Assembly (NCBI GenBank): GCA_010094025.1
Contig: ML991823.1
Span: 124,001-188,000, forward strand
DNA: 64,000 bases
Direction: 5' to 3'
Source of the DNA: Viridothelium virens
Taxonomy: Eukaryota; Ascomycota; Dothideomycetes; Trypetheliales; Trypetheliaceae
This document shows, piece after piece, positions 42,000 through 53,775 of this stretch (its first letter is position 1; the number at the start of each line of letters is the position of its first letter). The notes under the pieces were generated by a model that did not search any database, was not told the DNA's origin, and worked only from the letters and a program-made list of their open reading frames with translations. The position numbers and the translations under genes were made by a program.

Positions 42000-42857
42000 C
42001 TGCTCGAAGTATTCTTGACGTACTAGGGTATACTTCTATTCCTTTAAGATTACTTTCCACATCATGCGCGAGAAATGATCATGTTCCAAGTTTTAACATC
42101 TAAAGACTCATGGTCTAGATTGCACGATGGCAGCTCAGGCAATTAGGTACATGTAAGAAGTATATTTCACCTCCGCTTCTGTAGTCGACCTAATGGATCC
42201 TGTGTGCTTCTTACCTGTTCTGTATCCAATGCTTCTTTTAGCTTAATACGTCTCCTCTTCCATTATTCGCGAAGTGTCGTTCGTTTCCCCTCCTGCTTTA
42301 TCTTATTCTGCCGCCGTCACTCTCTGGGATATCTACCTAGTTGGGTAATACTGTCGACAACTATAGCTTTCGCTGCAGTGGCTGTCGATACTCCGATTCT
42401 AACCTCACATCCTGATCCCACCTACGGGAAGTTGAATTCCAGCATGACGTATCACTCGGTACGAAAACATCGATTGCTCTTGTTCTCAACTAAGTCCAAG
42501 ATCAAGGTCTCGGGCTAATACTTCCTCATTATAGAAACTTGAAGTGCGACCTCCTGAAAAATGTGTTTAGCATTTACGATGAGGGCAGAGTCATATGCCT
42601 ATGGCGCCTTTGCCGTTACAGTTCTAGGGTGACCTCAACCCAGTGAGTTCCTTGGGCAATGAACTCACGCTAGACATCTTTTAACTCTACCTCACGAGCG
42701 CCATATAAAACGGCCCCTTTACATACGATCACAACGAAATCCTGTCTTCATGTCTTCAGTGGATACCGCAAGCAAGGCAGAGAGAGATTAGCATAAGGGT
42801 GAGTTCGCTCTCTCATATGGGCAGGTAAGTCATCGACGTGCCGAGTGAAAGTAGAGG

Positions 42858-43530
42858 CTATCGAGTGATCGTAGGGAGCGAGTACTCGAGTATTGCTACG
42901 GTCTCGGCTGGAAACGGACGTATGATATGCACGGCTTTACCGTCCTTCTTGATGTAACTGCCTTGATGACAATTTTCATGCCAACCAAGTACGACCTCGG
43001 TGCCTCCAGTGTGGAGAACCAATATGTCGGTCGGGTAGTGCTGCCGGTCTTCCAAAATATCAAAATCGCGAATGGTGATGTACTTTTCGAATGGGCTTCT
43101 CTTGATCACCTATCTCTATCTGAGAGTGACAATCAGTTTGGCAGGCCTATCGCTTTTGATAGGTTGAGCTCAACATTTGCTTCGGATGAGTTCTCATGCT
43201 TCACATCATCTCATAGGTATCCCTGCCTCATTTAAGCGTCTTTCATAGTCTTGCCGGTACTAGTGCTTGAGAACTGTCTCATCGCCCGCGGCCATGAGAG
43301 AAGTGACTATGTCTTCTTCTCTCGTATAGTCTAGCCATAGGGTTGTTAAGCTCGGGTATTTGGGCAATTGATTTGGTCTGTAAATAGTCTATCTGCGAGC
43401 CTCCAGATATATCAAATCCAGGCATCCGCTTCTAAGCCAAAACGCCGATAGCCAGTATGCGTAATTGTCCCTATGCACATATTCATTATACCTCTTGTCT
43501 CGTAACGTGCTCCTTTCACGGCGCTAACTT
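42858..43530 (-). pseudogene. Decayed gene of unknown family
   Basis: Minus-strand reading gives protein-like pieces in order: YVHRDNYAYWLSAFWLRSGC, LPKYPSLTTLWLDYTREEDI, VTSLMAAGDETVLKH, YRQDYERRLNEAGIPM and an intact 83-codon end with SPFEKYITIRDFDILEDRQH, LHTGGTEVVLGWHENCHQGS and VAILEYSLPTITR. Several stop codons interrupt the first part, and good splice sites do not remove them; the stops seen are of the kind that C-to-T changes would make. I read it as a broken host gene. The alternative is a working gene whose introns I have misjudged. No family is recognised. Confidence 0.35.
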
Positions 43531-43551
43531 CCTTTCTTCGGTGCTTCACTT

Positions 43552-44249
43552 TCATTTCAGAACCCTATCATATGTCTGGCTCTTCACGTTCCCTCCACCC
43601 ATACTACTCCTCACATTCCTCTTGAACCCTTCCCGATTCGTCTTCAGATCTTCTGCTGCCTCCTTGTTCAATGGATCACTAGCGTTTGGCTCGAGGAAGA
43701 GGAACTGCAATCCAACGATCACGGCATTGAGGTTCAGCACCGGCTTCCAGTCCTCGCGAAGGATATTTAAACATACGTTGCCCTCAAGGTCGATGTTCGG
43801 GTGATAAATCTTCTGCGTGCACTTCACCTTTGGTGGATCGTGCGGAAAGTTTTGGTTGATGACAAAGGAGAAATGGAAGGAGCCACCGCGATACATGCCC
43901 TCGTCAGGTTCAATAGTGAGGGTGAAATTGAGAATGTCGTCTGGGTTTGGGAAGGTAGTGCGCATCGTGCTGCCGAGAGAGAGCTCTGAGAGATCTGAAG
44001 ACCATGCGTTAGCACTTCGGCAAAGACCAGAAGATCAGGAAGACTAAGGAGATCCCGAACCTTTCTGTACTCGCAACTGTGCAGCTGTTACCTTCTTTTT
44101 CTTTGTGCCTGCAGTTGCGGCTTCAGCCTGCTGCTGCTTTTGCTTCTGCAAGTCGCGTTAGCAAATGCACTCACCTATGAGACTAGCAGCTGTTATAGAA
44201 TAGACATGAAGCAACATCTCGTACATACCATGGACCATATTTTCATCAT
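43552..44249 (-). CDS. UBC12: NEDD8-conjugating enzyme Ubc12
   Basis: Exons 44229-44249, 44061-44145 and 43552-43994 (introns 83 and 66 nt) encode 182 aa. The N-terminal extension, [18 protein letters not shown] followed by a lysine-rich patch, is the Ubc12-specific tail that docks on the NEDD8 E1. The UBC core has [20 protein letters not shown], the HPN motif in [20 protein letters not shown] with active-site Cys110, and the family-specific [19 protein letters not shown]. Ubc12 transfers NEDD8/Rub1 to cullins. Either of the first two methionines could start the protein. Confidence 0.95.
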
Positions 44250-44990
44250 CTTGACGGTGTTGACGAGGAAGAAGCGCTTAGGGGAGAAAGTGAGGAGATG
44301 GCGCCTCAGTGAATGTGGGCGAGGAGATCCGTCGAATGGTCAGAAGTCCTCAGGAAGGCTTTGATGTATCAACAGCGTCGCAAAGAACCTAAAATCCAGT
44401 TGGGCCTGGGGATGTTGGAGAGTAGCAGGTGAGAAAGGTGAGAAGTGGGTTGCTGTTCGGCGAGAATGCGGCGGACTGTAGTATGCTGTGATGTTGTGGG
44501 GGTTACTAAGGTTCGACCGCCCCACGATTACTACCTTGACTTGGGGACCGTGGTAGGGATCCAAGTAGTTCTTCCATATCTTACATCCAAGCCAAGGCAA
44601 TCAGGTATGTCATAGACTAGGTACGGTTATGAAGTGAATGCGCGAAGTCTTCCGGCATTGCTGGCTGTTGTCTCAATTTCACCATTCTTATACATGGCTC
44701 ACTTGGGAGATCCAAGAACATGAATTATCCTTGTGTATTTACTCAATGCTGATGCTACAATTTTCGAGAGTACATTAAGAGCATCCATACTATCGCCATA
44801 GAACCCACACAGATGAACGGCCGAGTGATCGAGACACATGGGCCTTAATATGATAGTTTCCAGAGGTATCAAACCCCTTGATGACATCCAACCTTTATCC
44901 AGACGCCAACAGCCGTGCGTTCGAGAATCACCCCAGTTGGGTGTTTCGAACAGTATACAACGTGCTCCACCGACTGCTCTCCTATTTTGT
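44250..44990. other. Intergenic, UBC12 promoter and chitin synthase 3' flank
   Basis: 741 bp with only short overlapping frames; no gene is supported. Confidence 0.5.
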
Positions 44991-47900
44991 CTATCTCCTC
45001 GCAAAGCAGCACATGATTCCTGATTTACCCAGGAACCAGAGACAGCCGAGGAAGCGGAAGGTGGAGAGACAGGCCGTCGCCAAAAGCAATGCGAAGAAGT
45101 AGTTAGCCGTTCTCGTAGATGAATTGGTCTGCACACCACTTGGTCAGCGTCTTGCGCATTGTAACGACTTAGACCTTGTACACTTACATCCACTTCGAAC
45201 TTCTTGAGGCTCTCACTAGTAATGAGGAGGACGAGCAAGGCGTTCGAGAAAATCCAGAGCGAGATTAGCCGGGTTCTGAAAGATTTATAGGAGTCCTCAA
45301 GTGTCTTGGCGGTGTTCTCAGTAGGCTCTACATATGGAGTGAGAGCACGCTTCACCGTCTGTTCGAACTGGCTATCGATGTCTGCCTGCGGTAAGTCGAC
45401 TTCCTCGATGATTGTAGATTTGCCTCCATCCGACTTTTCAGTTTTGGCTGATGGGAGAGCATCGGCCTTGTCAGCACCCTTTGTACCCCACGAAACGTCG
45501 TGCCAGTTGCAATAGGCATAGACATTGATGATATTGATGTACGATGACATCAATAGTAAATATTGTGGGAAAGAATGGAACATATGCCACGGATCAAGGT
45601 ACAAGAATGAGGCAATGTAGTACAGTCCAAAGGTAGAAATGACGGCGACAAGGATGATACCATTGCTCCCCGGCTGGAAGAATTCACTTGGCGTGGTTGG
45701 GAAGGAATTCGTCTTGCCATTCCCGTCAGGCGATGAATGAGTAAGGCCGTGAATGACGAGGTAGATGGACAGTACAGTGAGGTAGAACATGACCAGTGCG
45801 AAGTAGCAGAATGACATAATGTAGGACCATCTCGAGCCTTTTGGCCGATTACCAAGAGCAAGAATAAATTGAAGACCGAGGACACCGAGATACCCGTATT
45901 CAAGCACTGCATTGAGAACTGGCGTGACAGTATTACCAAAAGGCCAGGCATCCTTTGCTGGGGTACCTGGGCCAGCTGGAACAGGCGTTCCAACCAAAGT
46001 CATGATAATCGAGGTAGTGAGCCAGTATGAAGCTATGGCATGCGTCAGCTAAAAAATTAAGACCGCTAGAAGAAATGCTTACCGAGGGCAAACCAGGTCA
46101 GTATTTGTTGGGAAATGTTGTATATTAATTGAAGATGAAAGAAAAACATCCGGATAAGGTTATGGCCACTCTTGTACATTCGACCAAAGTGCATCAGGGC
46201 GTAGAGTGAGGCAGCAAAAGAACCATTGAGCCAACGCCTACGTTGCCCAATGAATTCAGCAGCACCTTCGGGTACGTCCGTCTCTCCCTTGGAGGATTTG
46301 ACGTAGCTGAGGTGCCATTTGGATCCCGCCTTGGCAACAAGTTCGAAACAAAGGATACGATCCTCGGCCAAAAACATGTTCTTCTTGAAAATGTTCATGC
46401 CTTCGATACCCTTCTTACCTAGAATCTTGGAAAGGGTGTGGTCGCCATGGAAGTATTGATCCAACGGCCGTCCCATGATTGCACGAAATCGGTAGGCAGA
46501 GAAGGCACCGGGAAGCACACTGACGTAACCGAATGAACTTTCGAGGGGTTTGTCGAGAATGTTGCTGATCTTGTACTCGAAATTTTGCGCAGCCACAATC
46601 GGATTGATGAGATTCTTGCCGTACGGACCCAACATGGCATGAATTTCACCACAAGCACCACCCAAGTCCTTGTCGTTGTAGAAAGCTTCCCAGAGTGCAA
46701 GAAGAGATTTGTGGCCTGGCTTGGTGCCCGCATCGAGCAAGATGCAGACTTCAGGGTTCAAGATACGACCAAAAGCAGTGAAGAGCCATCTATGAGAGTT
46801 GATTTTCTTGCTGTTCTTTTGTTTCAGACAGAATATGAACTGGACGGGCGGAAGAGTAGTGGAGCTATCATCGTGAGGTCGAATGAGCTGTTGATTAGGC
46901 GTGACGGAGAGTTGAGAGGTGTATTCGAACTGTCTCGTGTTAGTACTACTCAAGTGAGGGCCAATGACAACACGTACAATGTGAGCAGTAGTCTCCTTTC
47001 CATCGATATCTCTCTTCATGATACCATCTTGATAGATGCCGATGGTTGCAAGTATATCAAGAGTGCCCTTATCGCAAGGATCAATACCGTCGAAGACCAA
47101 ACAGACAACGATCTTCTGCCAAGCGGGGCCACCTTTATTCCAGAACTCGGATTTCTTCAGGTTCACAATGTCTCGGACATTTTGCATGACACCATGTAAT
47201 GTGCGAGCTGTCAGAACCTTGTCTTCGTTGTAATAGGTGATGGCAATCAGAAGTTCAGTATGCCGATTATACATGGCAGGCCTAAGGTTGTAGCCATTCT
47301 TCAGCGTGAAATCGTTGGGGTCGCAAGTGGCCGCGGTGTCTGTAGGCAGGTGTTAGCAGAATAGCAGCAACGTTAGAATTGGGCATTTTACATCGCATAT
47401 GAGTGAACTCTTCGCTCCCACTCTCGAGGTCGTTTCTGTACTTTGCTTGGACCGAATTCTGAATAGCACTGGGGACTGGGTAGTCTGCACTTAGGACAGC
47501 ACCTTGGACAAGCTTGAGTTTACGAGTAGCGTTCCGCTTGAGGCCAGCATTGGCAGCACCGCCACCAGGGACCTGCCGCTGTCGCCATGCTTCGGTAGAG
47601 CTGGTCTCGCTCCGATTGTATGGTGATGGTACTCTTCCAGGAACCCCAAACGTAGTACTGGGGTCATCCATTGTAGAGCCCGAATACATGTCGGCGTCGT
47701 GATAGCCACCATTGTAGGGCGGGGCGTGTCCCATGTTGTCTCCTGCGTAAGACTCTCTCAGATCATAGCCATGGCCAGTGGGAGTGCCACTGCGTGACTG
47801 TTGGTGGGTGTCGTCAAAGGGACCTTGGAAAGCACCGGTAGGATTAGGATGAAGAAGCGAACGTTCAGCCTCCTCCTCATCAGAGCCGCTGCCGTGATGG

Positions 47901-48059
47901 TATTGCTGTTTTTCAGGATCAGTCAAGATTCGTGGGTTCATTTTGCCAACATAGGAGGCAGTTAAGGGGTGAGCAGAAGATTTGCCGTACCGTGTTCGGG
48001 GGAAGGTCATTCATGTTATGATCGTTGGCGTAGCCTCCGCCTGACCCCTGAAAAGCCAT
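44991..48059 (-). CDS. Chitin synthase, division 1, probably class III
   Basis: Six exons (47991-48059, 47392-47905, 46978-47339, 46083-46929, 45188-46032, 44991-45128; introns 85, 52, 48, 50 and 59 nt) encode 924 aa. A disordered N-terminus starts [16 protein letters not shown]. The catalytic region has [76 protein letters not shown] and the hallmark [13 protein letters not shown]. At least six membrane spans follow, and the end is [15 protein letters not shown]. The wording of the core resembles class III enzymes, such as Neurospora CHS-1 and Aspergillus ChsB, which serve hyphal tip growth; the class is from memory and less certain than the enzyme. It uses UDP-GlcNAc at the plasma membrane. 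Confidence 0.93.
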
Positions 48060-49043
48060 GGGGACAAACGCGATCGTCGAAGTGTGACAAAGAGTGTATC
48101 TTAGTTGGATGGGGGAAGAGAGAAAAAGCGGAAAGGTTGATGGTCTCCGAGACAGAGAGATAATGACAGGAGCAGTCGCTCAGGGAGCAGCTGAGGCAGA
48201 TGCTGCTAGGAGACGACAAAGGGATAGCGGCTTGTAGACGAGCGAGTCAGATGCGCAGACACTGCCCGTGATGGCGTTTCAGACAAAGCCCCCGTCGTCG
48301 GCACACGCCGCCGAGTGGCGCAGCCGGTACAGAGGTACACCCGGAGTACAAAGAGGAACACTCAGGGAGTCGTGGGGTGTTGAAGGGCCAATTCTCCGCA
48401 ACGCGGTGACTTGATGCAGGGGCTGTCCTAGTCAGCACTCGGGTTTGATGAACTGTTGGCGTCGCGATCTGAAGGCGTGAGTGTATGGGATACTTGGAAA
48501 AAGGGGTCGTGGTTCTCAAGTGAATGGTAGCAGGTAATGCAGGTAATGAGAGCAAACGGAAGCGAAGACAGGCAGAGGAGGAGGAGGTTAAGGGTCACCG
48601 AGGTTTTCACTGTCGGGTAAGCCCAAATGTGAGGATGGCCACTCTTTGGGTGCAACTCCAAATGGGGGCTAAAAATAGGCGTCAGAGTGCAACCGTATCC
48701 CCAGTTGAAGCTAGCCACGGGTACGGATACACTGCAGGGTGATCGTCGAATACGCGATCCTTCCAGAATTTGCCTACTTCTCTCATGACCTCCGTGGCGC
48801 ATTTGCCTCTCAGCCCGCCAGATTATCGTTGAGCTTGCGGTCAGGCCTAATTACTGCTGACGTTGAGGTTGTCAGGATTGAAAAGAACCGCCACACTTCT
48901 GCGCATGCCCAGAACGGAAGGAGTTCAGGGTACTGTATCTTCGCCGCAGGCTCTCCCCCACACCACCACAATTTCCTCTCGTTCGTGGCTCGCACGATCT
49001 CATAGCTTCTAAATTACAACCGTCGGCTTCGCATGGACTCATT
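48060..49043. other. Divergent promoter between chitin synthase and the PLD-like gene
   Basis: 984 bp; overlapping short frames on both strands, none convincing. Confidence 0.5.
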
Positions 49044-50501
49044 ATGCCGTCCTACGGACCGAGCCTCATTGATGAGTGGATCGCACAGCCTCAGGGAAGT
49101 GGCATTACCAGAGGTTCCGACATGCATGATCACTTCGATTCGTCTAGCCTCAAAACCTTGTCAACAGTACATGCGTTAGTCCTAGGTACCGGCGATAGCA
49201 TTTTCAAGGAGATCCTGCCCTCGATTGGCCAAGCTCAGTATGAGGTTCTATTCGTAACATGTTTCTGGGCCGGGAGTTCTTCGCTAAGTCAGGTCTCGTC
49301 GTGTCTGAAGAACCTATCCGCAGCGGCTATCCAACGTGGGTCGAAGATAAAAGTGCGCATCTGCCTCTCATCACTGTCCCTATTGCAGAAGCTGTTTCAC
49401 ACGTCATCACCAGCAGGCCACGTCTATCCTTCGTCGGTATGGGTGCAGAAGTTTGGACTGCCGCCCTCTGAAGACCTCAATGGTCTCGATCTTGAGATCA
49501 AGAGTATTTTCATTCGCCCTTTCAGTGTCATGCACCCTAAGTTCGTTATCGTGGATCGTAGATATCTGTATCTCCCAAGTTGCAATGTCAGCTGGGAGAA
49601 TTGGTTTGAAGGATGCCTGCAGATTTCAGGACCGATTGTCAATCATTTCTTGGAATTTTGGCGAGACTTCTGGGCAAGCCATAGCGACAAAGCTTCAGAT
49701 AATTTCGCCGTGCAGTCAAGAAACGAGATGGGAGATGTCCCTGCAGCATTCAATACCAAAGGTTTCCAGCCACCATCGTCACAAGCTTACATGTCCAGCA
49801 TCACTTCCAAAAAGTTCCAAATCAATTTGTCGGGCATACAGTCTGCTTTTCTCCTCTCCTCTCATCGTACAAATCCACAGTTCCGACCTTTCCCATGGCA
49901 GTCTGCCGCTCGCCCACCCCAAACGCCGCTCAATGTGTTCTTGCTACATGCTTTCAACAATGCAAAGTCGAGCATCTACGTGCAAACACCAAATGTGACC
50001 TCTCCGCCAGTGCTTGAAGCGCTCCTGGCCGCTTTGGGACGGGGAGTCGACGTACATATCATCACTAGTGAGCGACTCATGATCTTAGAGCAACTCATCA
50101 CGGCGGGTACATCAACCACAAGGTGTCTAAAGCAGTTGAAACGCCAGTTCATAACACTTTTGACGGAAAGGCAAAAGAGGCTGATGGATGAAGAACAGGG
50201 ATCGAACAGTCATATAGGTTCGCTTAAGATTGAGTACTTTATCAAACGCTCCTCTGACAATGGACTTCAACTCGGGCCAGAGCCTGTACAGACCCATCTG
50301 AAACTAACAATTGTGGATGAGGCGACAGTGATATTTGGCAGCGGCAATATGGACAGAGCTAGCTGGTACACAAGTCAAGAACTTGGTGTGGCTTATGTGT
50401 CGGCCTCACTAGTGCAATCGATAATGTCTGGCCTTGAAAGTTGCTTGATGTCCAGGAAGAAACTGGATTTTTGCAGAACAGGCGAGCTTTCAGAGTCATA
50501 A
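49044..50501 (+). CDS. Phospholipase D-like protein with two HKD motifs
   Basis: One intronless frame of 485 aa. Two HxKxxxxD motifs are complete: MHPKFVIVDRRYLYLPSCNV followed by SWENW, and THLKLTIVDEATVIFGSGNM followed by DRASW. The spacing of each to the downstream S/G-x-N is as in bacterial cardiolipin synthase and other PLD-superfamily enzymes. There is no signal peptide, membrane span or PX/PH domain, so it is not the large fungal PLD1. The substrate may be a phospholipid or another phosphodiester. The stop lies 9 bp from the stop of the next gene on the other strand. Confidence 0.82.
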   Translation: MPSYGPSLIDEWIAQPQGSGITRGSDMHDHFDSSSLKTLSTVHALVLGTGDSIFKEILPSIGQAQYEVLFVTCFWAGSSSLSQVSSCLKNLSAAAIQRGSKIKVRICLSSLSLLQKLFHTSSPAGHVYPSSVWVQKFGLPPSEDLNGLDLEIKSIFIRPFSVMHPKFVIVDRRYLYLPSCNVSWENWFEGCLQISGPIVNHFLEFWRDFWASHSDKASDNFAVQSRNEMGDVPAAFNTKGFQPPSSQAYMSSITSKKFQINLSGIQSAFLLSSHRTNPQFRPFPWQSAARPPQTPLNVFLLHAFNNAKSSIYVQTPNVTSPPVLEALLAALGRGVDVHIITSERLMILEQLITAGTSTTRCLKQLKRQFITLLTERQKRLMDEEQGSNSHIGSLKIEYFIKRSSDNGLQLGPEPVQTHLKLTIVDEATVIFGSGNMDRASWYTSQELGVAYVSASLVQSIMSGLESCLMSRKKLDFCRTGELSES

Positions 50502-50510
50502 CGGGAGTGC

Positions 50511-51344
50511 TCAGTCTTTAGCATTCCTTCTTGTGGTGGACCATGGCAACTCATTAGGGTAAAGTTCTTGACCCGATCTCCCTCCTTTCCACAGCAAGAG
50601 TTCCTGGACACTCATTTCAAGACCTTCCGACATAGATTCGAGTCTGCCCTCCTCCCAACCCCGTCTTACGCGCTTCTGGAACAATACGTCACCAGCTCCG
50701 TACGGATCGTTGACAAAAGCGCTGTATGCTCTGTCCCTTTCGCCTTCCTCCGCCTCGTCCAAATCACTGTTGGAAAATGGTGCGTTGATTCCCTGGACTG
50801 CGACACGGTCCTTTGGCCACCGTATGGCAGGCGCATGAAGTGCCAGAAATCTCCGGCTTTTGAATGCATGGCTAATCACGGTCACTCGGCTCGGATAAAC
50901 GCCCACCCTCTTTTTGAACAGTACAATGGAGAACAGTAGATTTTGGAAGCTATCCGTGGCTGCCTCTTCCAGTAAAACTCTTTTCTCCATGTCCTTCCAA
51001 ATACTCGTGAAGTACGAGTGTTCAACCTGAGAGAGTACTCGGCATGCAGTAAAATAGCTCCGAGCCTCACTACGATCGGTAATATTACGTGCTGTACAAC
51101 CACCCGAGATGACTAGCCAGCTATCATGGCGTTGCTTGAGCAGAAAGAGTGATGAGAGAATATGTAGTAGAAAAGTTTCGTGCTCGCTAGGCTTCACTCC
51201 ACTGTGGCGTTGAAATGACGCGAGGTGCCATGAGGATTCAAGACTTGGATCTTCTGCAGACGAAGAGCCAAGATAGGTGCTGTGGCAGCAAAGGATGATC
51301 AGTTCCGTATCATGCGAAGGCCCGGACTGGATGCTGAAATCCAT
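50511..51344 (-). CDS. DUF218 (YdcF/SanA-like) domain protein
   Basis: A single exon of 277 aa starting MDFSIQSGPSHDTELIILCC. The DUF218 pattern is visible: a beta-strand with a small residue-rich turn, then DSWLVISGGCTARNITDRSE with ARSYF, LEEAATDSFQNLLFSIVLFK and YPSRVTVISHAFKSRRF. Fungal members are soluble and mostly uncharacterised; bacterial ones act in cell-envelope processes. The open frame extends to a GTG upstream, and 51344 is the first ATG. It is tail-to-tail with the PLD-like gene (9 bp) and divergent from the phosphoesterase gene (411 bp). Confidence 0.75.
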   Translation of the reverse strand: MDFSIQSGPSHDTELIILCCHSTYLGSSSAEDPSLESSWHLASFQRHSGVKPSEHETFLLHILSSLFLLKQRHDSWLVISGGCTARNITDRSEARSYFTACRVLSQVEHSYFTSIWKDMEKRVLLEEAATDSFQNLLFSIVLFKKRVGVYPSRVTVISHAFKSRRFLALHAPAIRWPKDRVAVQGINAPFSNSDLDEAEEGERDRAYSAFVNDPYGAGDVLFQKRVRRGWEEGRLESMSEGLEMSVQELLLWKGGRSGQELYPNELPWSTTRRNAKD

Positions 51345-51755
51345 GTAGAACGCTGACACTGATGAGACTGGAGTATGGGGAGGTGGCTAAAGTTTCTACT
51401 GGAGACCTGACCAGCTCATACAAACTAGGACAGGCCTTTCAACTCTAGTTGTAACTTCTCCCTTGGTTCAATTATTCCCATATCGTCTCCCTTCCAGTTC
51501 CTTTTGGGTTCAGTTAGAGGCCCATGTCTTCAAATTTGTCAACGGGTGTGCCCCAAACTTGTGGCGCTACTGTACTCTAGATATATCGGCCACGCTCTGT
51601 CAAGCCTCAGAAACTCAACCATGTCTCACAGCCAACAACTCCTGAACGTGACGTTGTGGTTCAATATTTGCGCCTTCCTCTTCCATCTAGCAGCTGGCAG
51701 GCTCCGATCATCTTAGCAGTCCTCGCTTCCACTTGTAGAATTTCACGTCGAATAC
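51345..51755. other. Divergent promoter between the DUF218 and phosphoesterase genes
   Basis: 411 bp without supported coding sequence. Confidence 0.5.
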
Positions 51756-53099
51756 ATGGCTCCATCAAGAGGTCTTCAGCTAACTTCCATTGCGTGTTTC
51801 AGTCTAGTTGCGTTCTTGGTACTCTCCATCATGTTGTCCAGGTATCTGCTCACGAACTGTCTTGGATTTTGTTACTTCTCCGCGGCCTTACACATCACGG
51901 AAAAATCGAAAACGCTGCGATTCACACAAAATGGAACTTTCCAGATCGCCGTGTTTGAGGACTTGCATTACGGCGAAGGTTAGCTTGCAACATCGACTCA
52001 TAGTTTTAAGGTAGTTACCGTCTTGCTGATTTCAGGAATCCAAATGGCAGCGGAAGATCTTGATTGGGGTCCACAGCAAGACATCAACTCCACCCGCGTG
52101 ATGAACACTGTTTTGAATGCGGAGTCACCACAACTTGTAGTCCTGAACGGCGATCTCATTACTGGTGAAAACACCTTCCTCGAGAACTCGACGAACTATG
52201 TCGATGAGATTGTGGCGCCACTCGTAGAACGCAACCTGAAATGGGCCTCGACGTATGGCAACCACGATAGTGACTTCAATATCTCTGGTGAAGGCATCTT
52301 AGCCAGGGAGCGTATGTATCCTAACAGTCTGACTCAAAGCATGGTCCATTCTGCAAACTCTGGCGTGTCAAATTACTTTCTACCCGTTTATCCTGCGGAT
52401 ACATCAATTCGGACACCTGCGCTCTTGCTATGGTTCTTCGATAGTAAAGGAGGCAACTCTTTCCAGCAGCGAACAGCCAATGCCACGGCAGTGCCTCGGC
52501 CGGATTGGGTCGATCAGTCTGTTGTGGACTGGTTTGTCGATGAAAATGCTCGTCTCTTTCAGTACTATAATCGCACGGTTCCCTCGCTTGCCTTCTATCA
52601 CATACCCGTAAACGCCATGCTGGCTTTCCAAAACCAAGGCGTCTCGCCTACCCAGGAACCAGGCATAAACGACGACGTCCCATTGGCCCAACAAGGACAA
52701 GGTGCACTCCAAGGCGATGCCAGTGGCGGAATTACTGAGTACGGTGGGCAGGATATCCCATTCATGAAGGCACTCCTGAATACTCCAGGATTGATGGCTG
52801 CTTTCAGCGGACATGATCATGGGGATGACTGGTGCTTCAAATGGAATTCTACATTGCCTGGTATGAACTTCAGCGGCAACGGATTGGATCTGTGCTTTGG
52901 TAGACACACTGGCTATGGCGGTTATGGCACTTGGACAAGGGGAAGCCGGCAAATCTTACTCTCGAAACAGAACTTGGGCAAATCGGTCAAAACCTGGGTA
53001 AGGCTCGAGGATAATAGGATTAGCGGGAAGGTGAATCTGAACAGAACGTATGGAAGAGACGAATATTCGCCGATAGCAGACACATCGTCCAAATATTGA
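51756..53099 (+). CDS. Calcineurin-like phosphoesterase, Dcr2/Sia1-like
   Basis: Exons 51756-51978 and 52036-53099 (57-nt intron) encode 428 aa. One hydrophobic N-terminal segment (about residues 8-28) acts as a signal peptide or anchor. The metal-binding motifs come in order: FEDLHYG with Asp69 and His71, VVLNGDLITGEN, STYGNHDSD, a histidine in LAFYHIPV and AFSGHDHGDDW. Several N-x-S/T sites fit a secretory-pathway protein. Yeast Dcr2 and Sia1 are the nearest named relatives that I recall, and their substrates are uncertain. The intron lies inside the first motif region (HYGE|G), which supports the splice. Confidence 0.87.
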
Positions 53100-53775
53100 G
53101 GCCGTTAGAGGTCGTCGAAGTCGTTGCTGCAGGCTTCCTCAACCTGAACAAGCAGATCTAGAATCACACCAATCAGAAAGCTCTTCTTTCAGTTGTTTCT
53201 TCCCTTTGTATCGATGTTTTGCCATCTAGATTCTGTTCAAAATTCGATCTCTCCAGAATTTTCCAAAGGGAGTCCTGAAATCTATTGACGTGACATTTGG
53301 GCTACCTTGCGAGCAGTTCCAAACTTCAGCCATACCTGCGAAGAGAAACATGCAAATGAATACCGGATAGGATATGATTTGCACAAAACATGGGAATCCG
53401 AGTCTTTCCCGCATGACCACATTCGTCATACTGCAGCCACCCCCACGTTCGCCAGTCAGACCCTACCTGGTAATTACGGTGCTTCTGACCTTGCGCATAG
53501 ATTTCACACCGCTTTACTCCGTACTCCACGTCAAGCCTCTTTTTCACTGTTAAAGCCCAGCGCGATCCTCCCTGCAGCTTGCCAGCTAGTAACTCCACCT
53601 GGTCTGTCTAGTAGCAGTCTCTAGTTCACCAGTCACGAGCTCTGCAAAAGAATCCATCCAACTAGCGTCTCACCACCCTGCCCCACTTTGAAGCTGTCCT
53701 CCAGACCTACCTATGCCACAATCCTTTCCTATCCCATCCTACCTCCCCAAATCTTCCAGATAACAAGACAAAATC
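53100..53775. other. Intergenic
   Basis: 676 bp between two plus-strand genes. It contains one TACTCCGTA (53515-53523). Short frames at 53307-53624 are not convincing. Confidence 0.5.
53515..53523 (-). repeat. Dispersed 9-mer TACGGAGTA, copy 3
   Basis: Exact copy on the minus strand, between the phosphoesterase gene and the four-pass membrane protein gene. Confidence 0.6.

Larger units (their letters stand above)
41582..43551. other. Gene-poor stretch with one decayed coding signal
   Basis: About 2 kb between the RRP4 start and the UBC12 stop. It contains TACGGAGTA at 41991-41999 and the minus-strand remnant at 42858-43530. No intact gene is supported. Confidence 0.45.

Noticed and set aside
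46585-47199. 204-codon plus-strand frame
   Set aside because: Antisense shadow of the conserved chitin synthase catalytic region.
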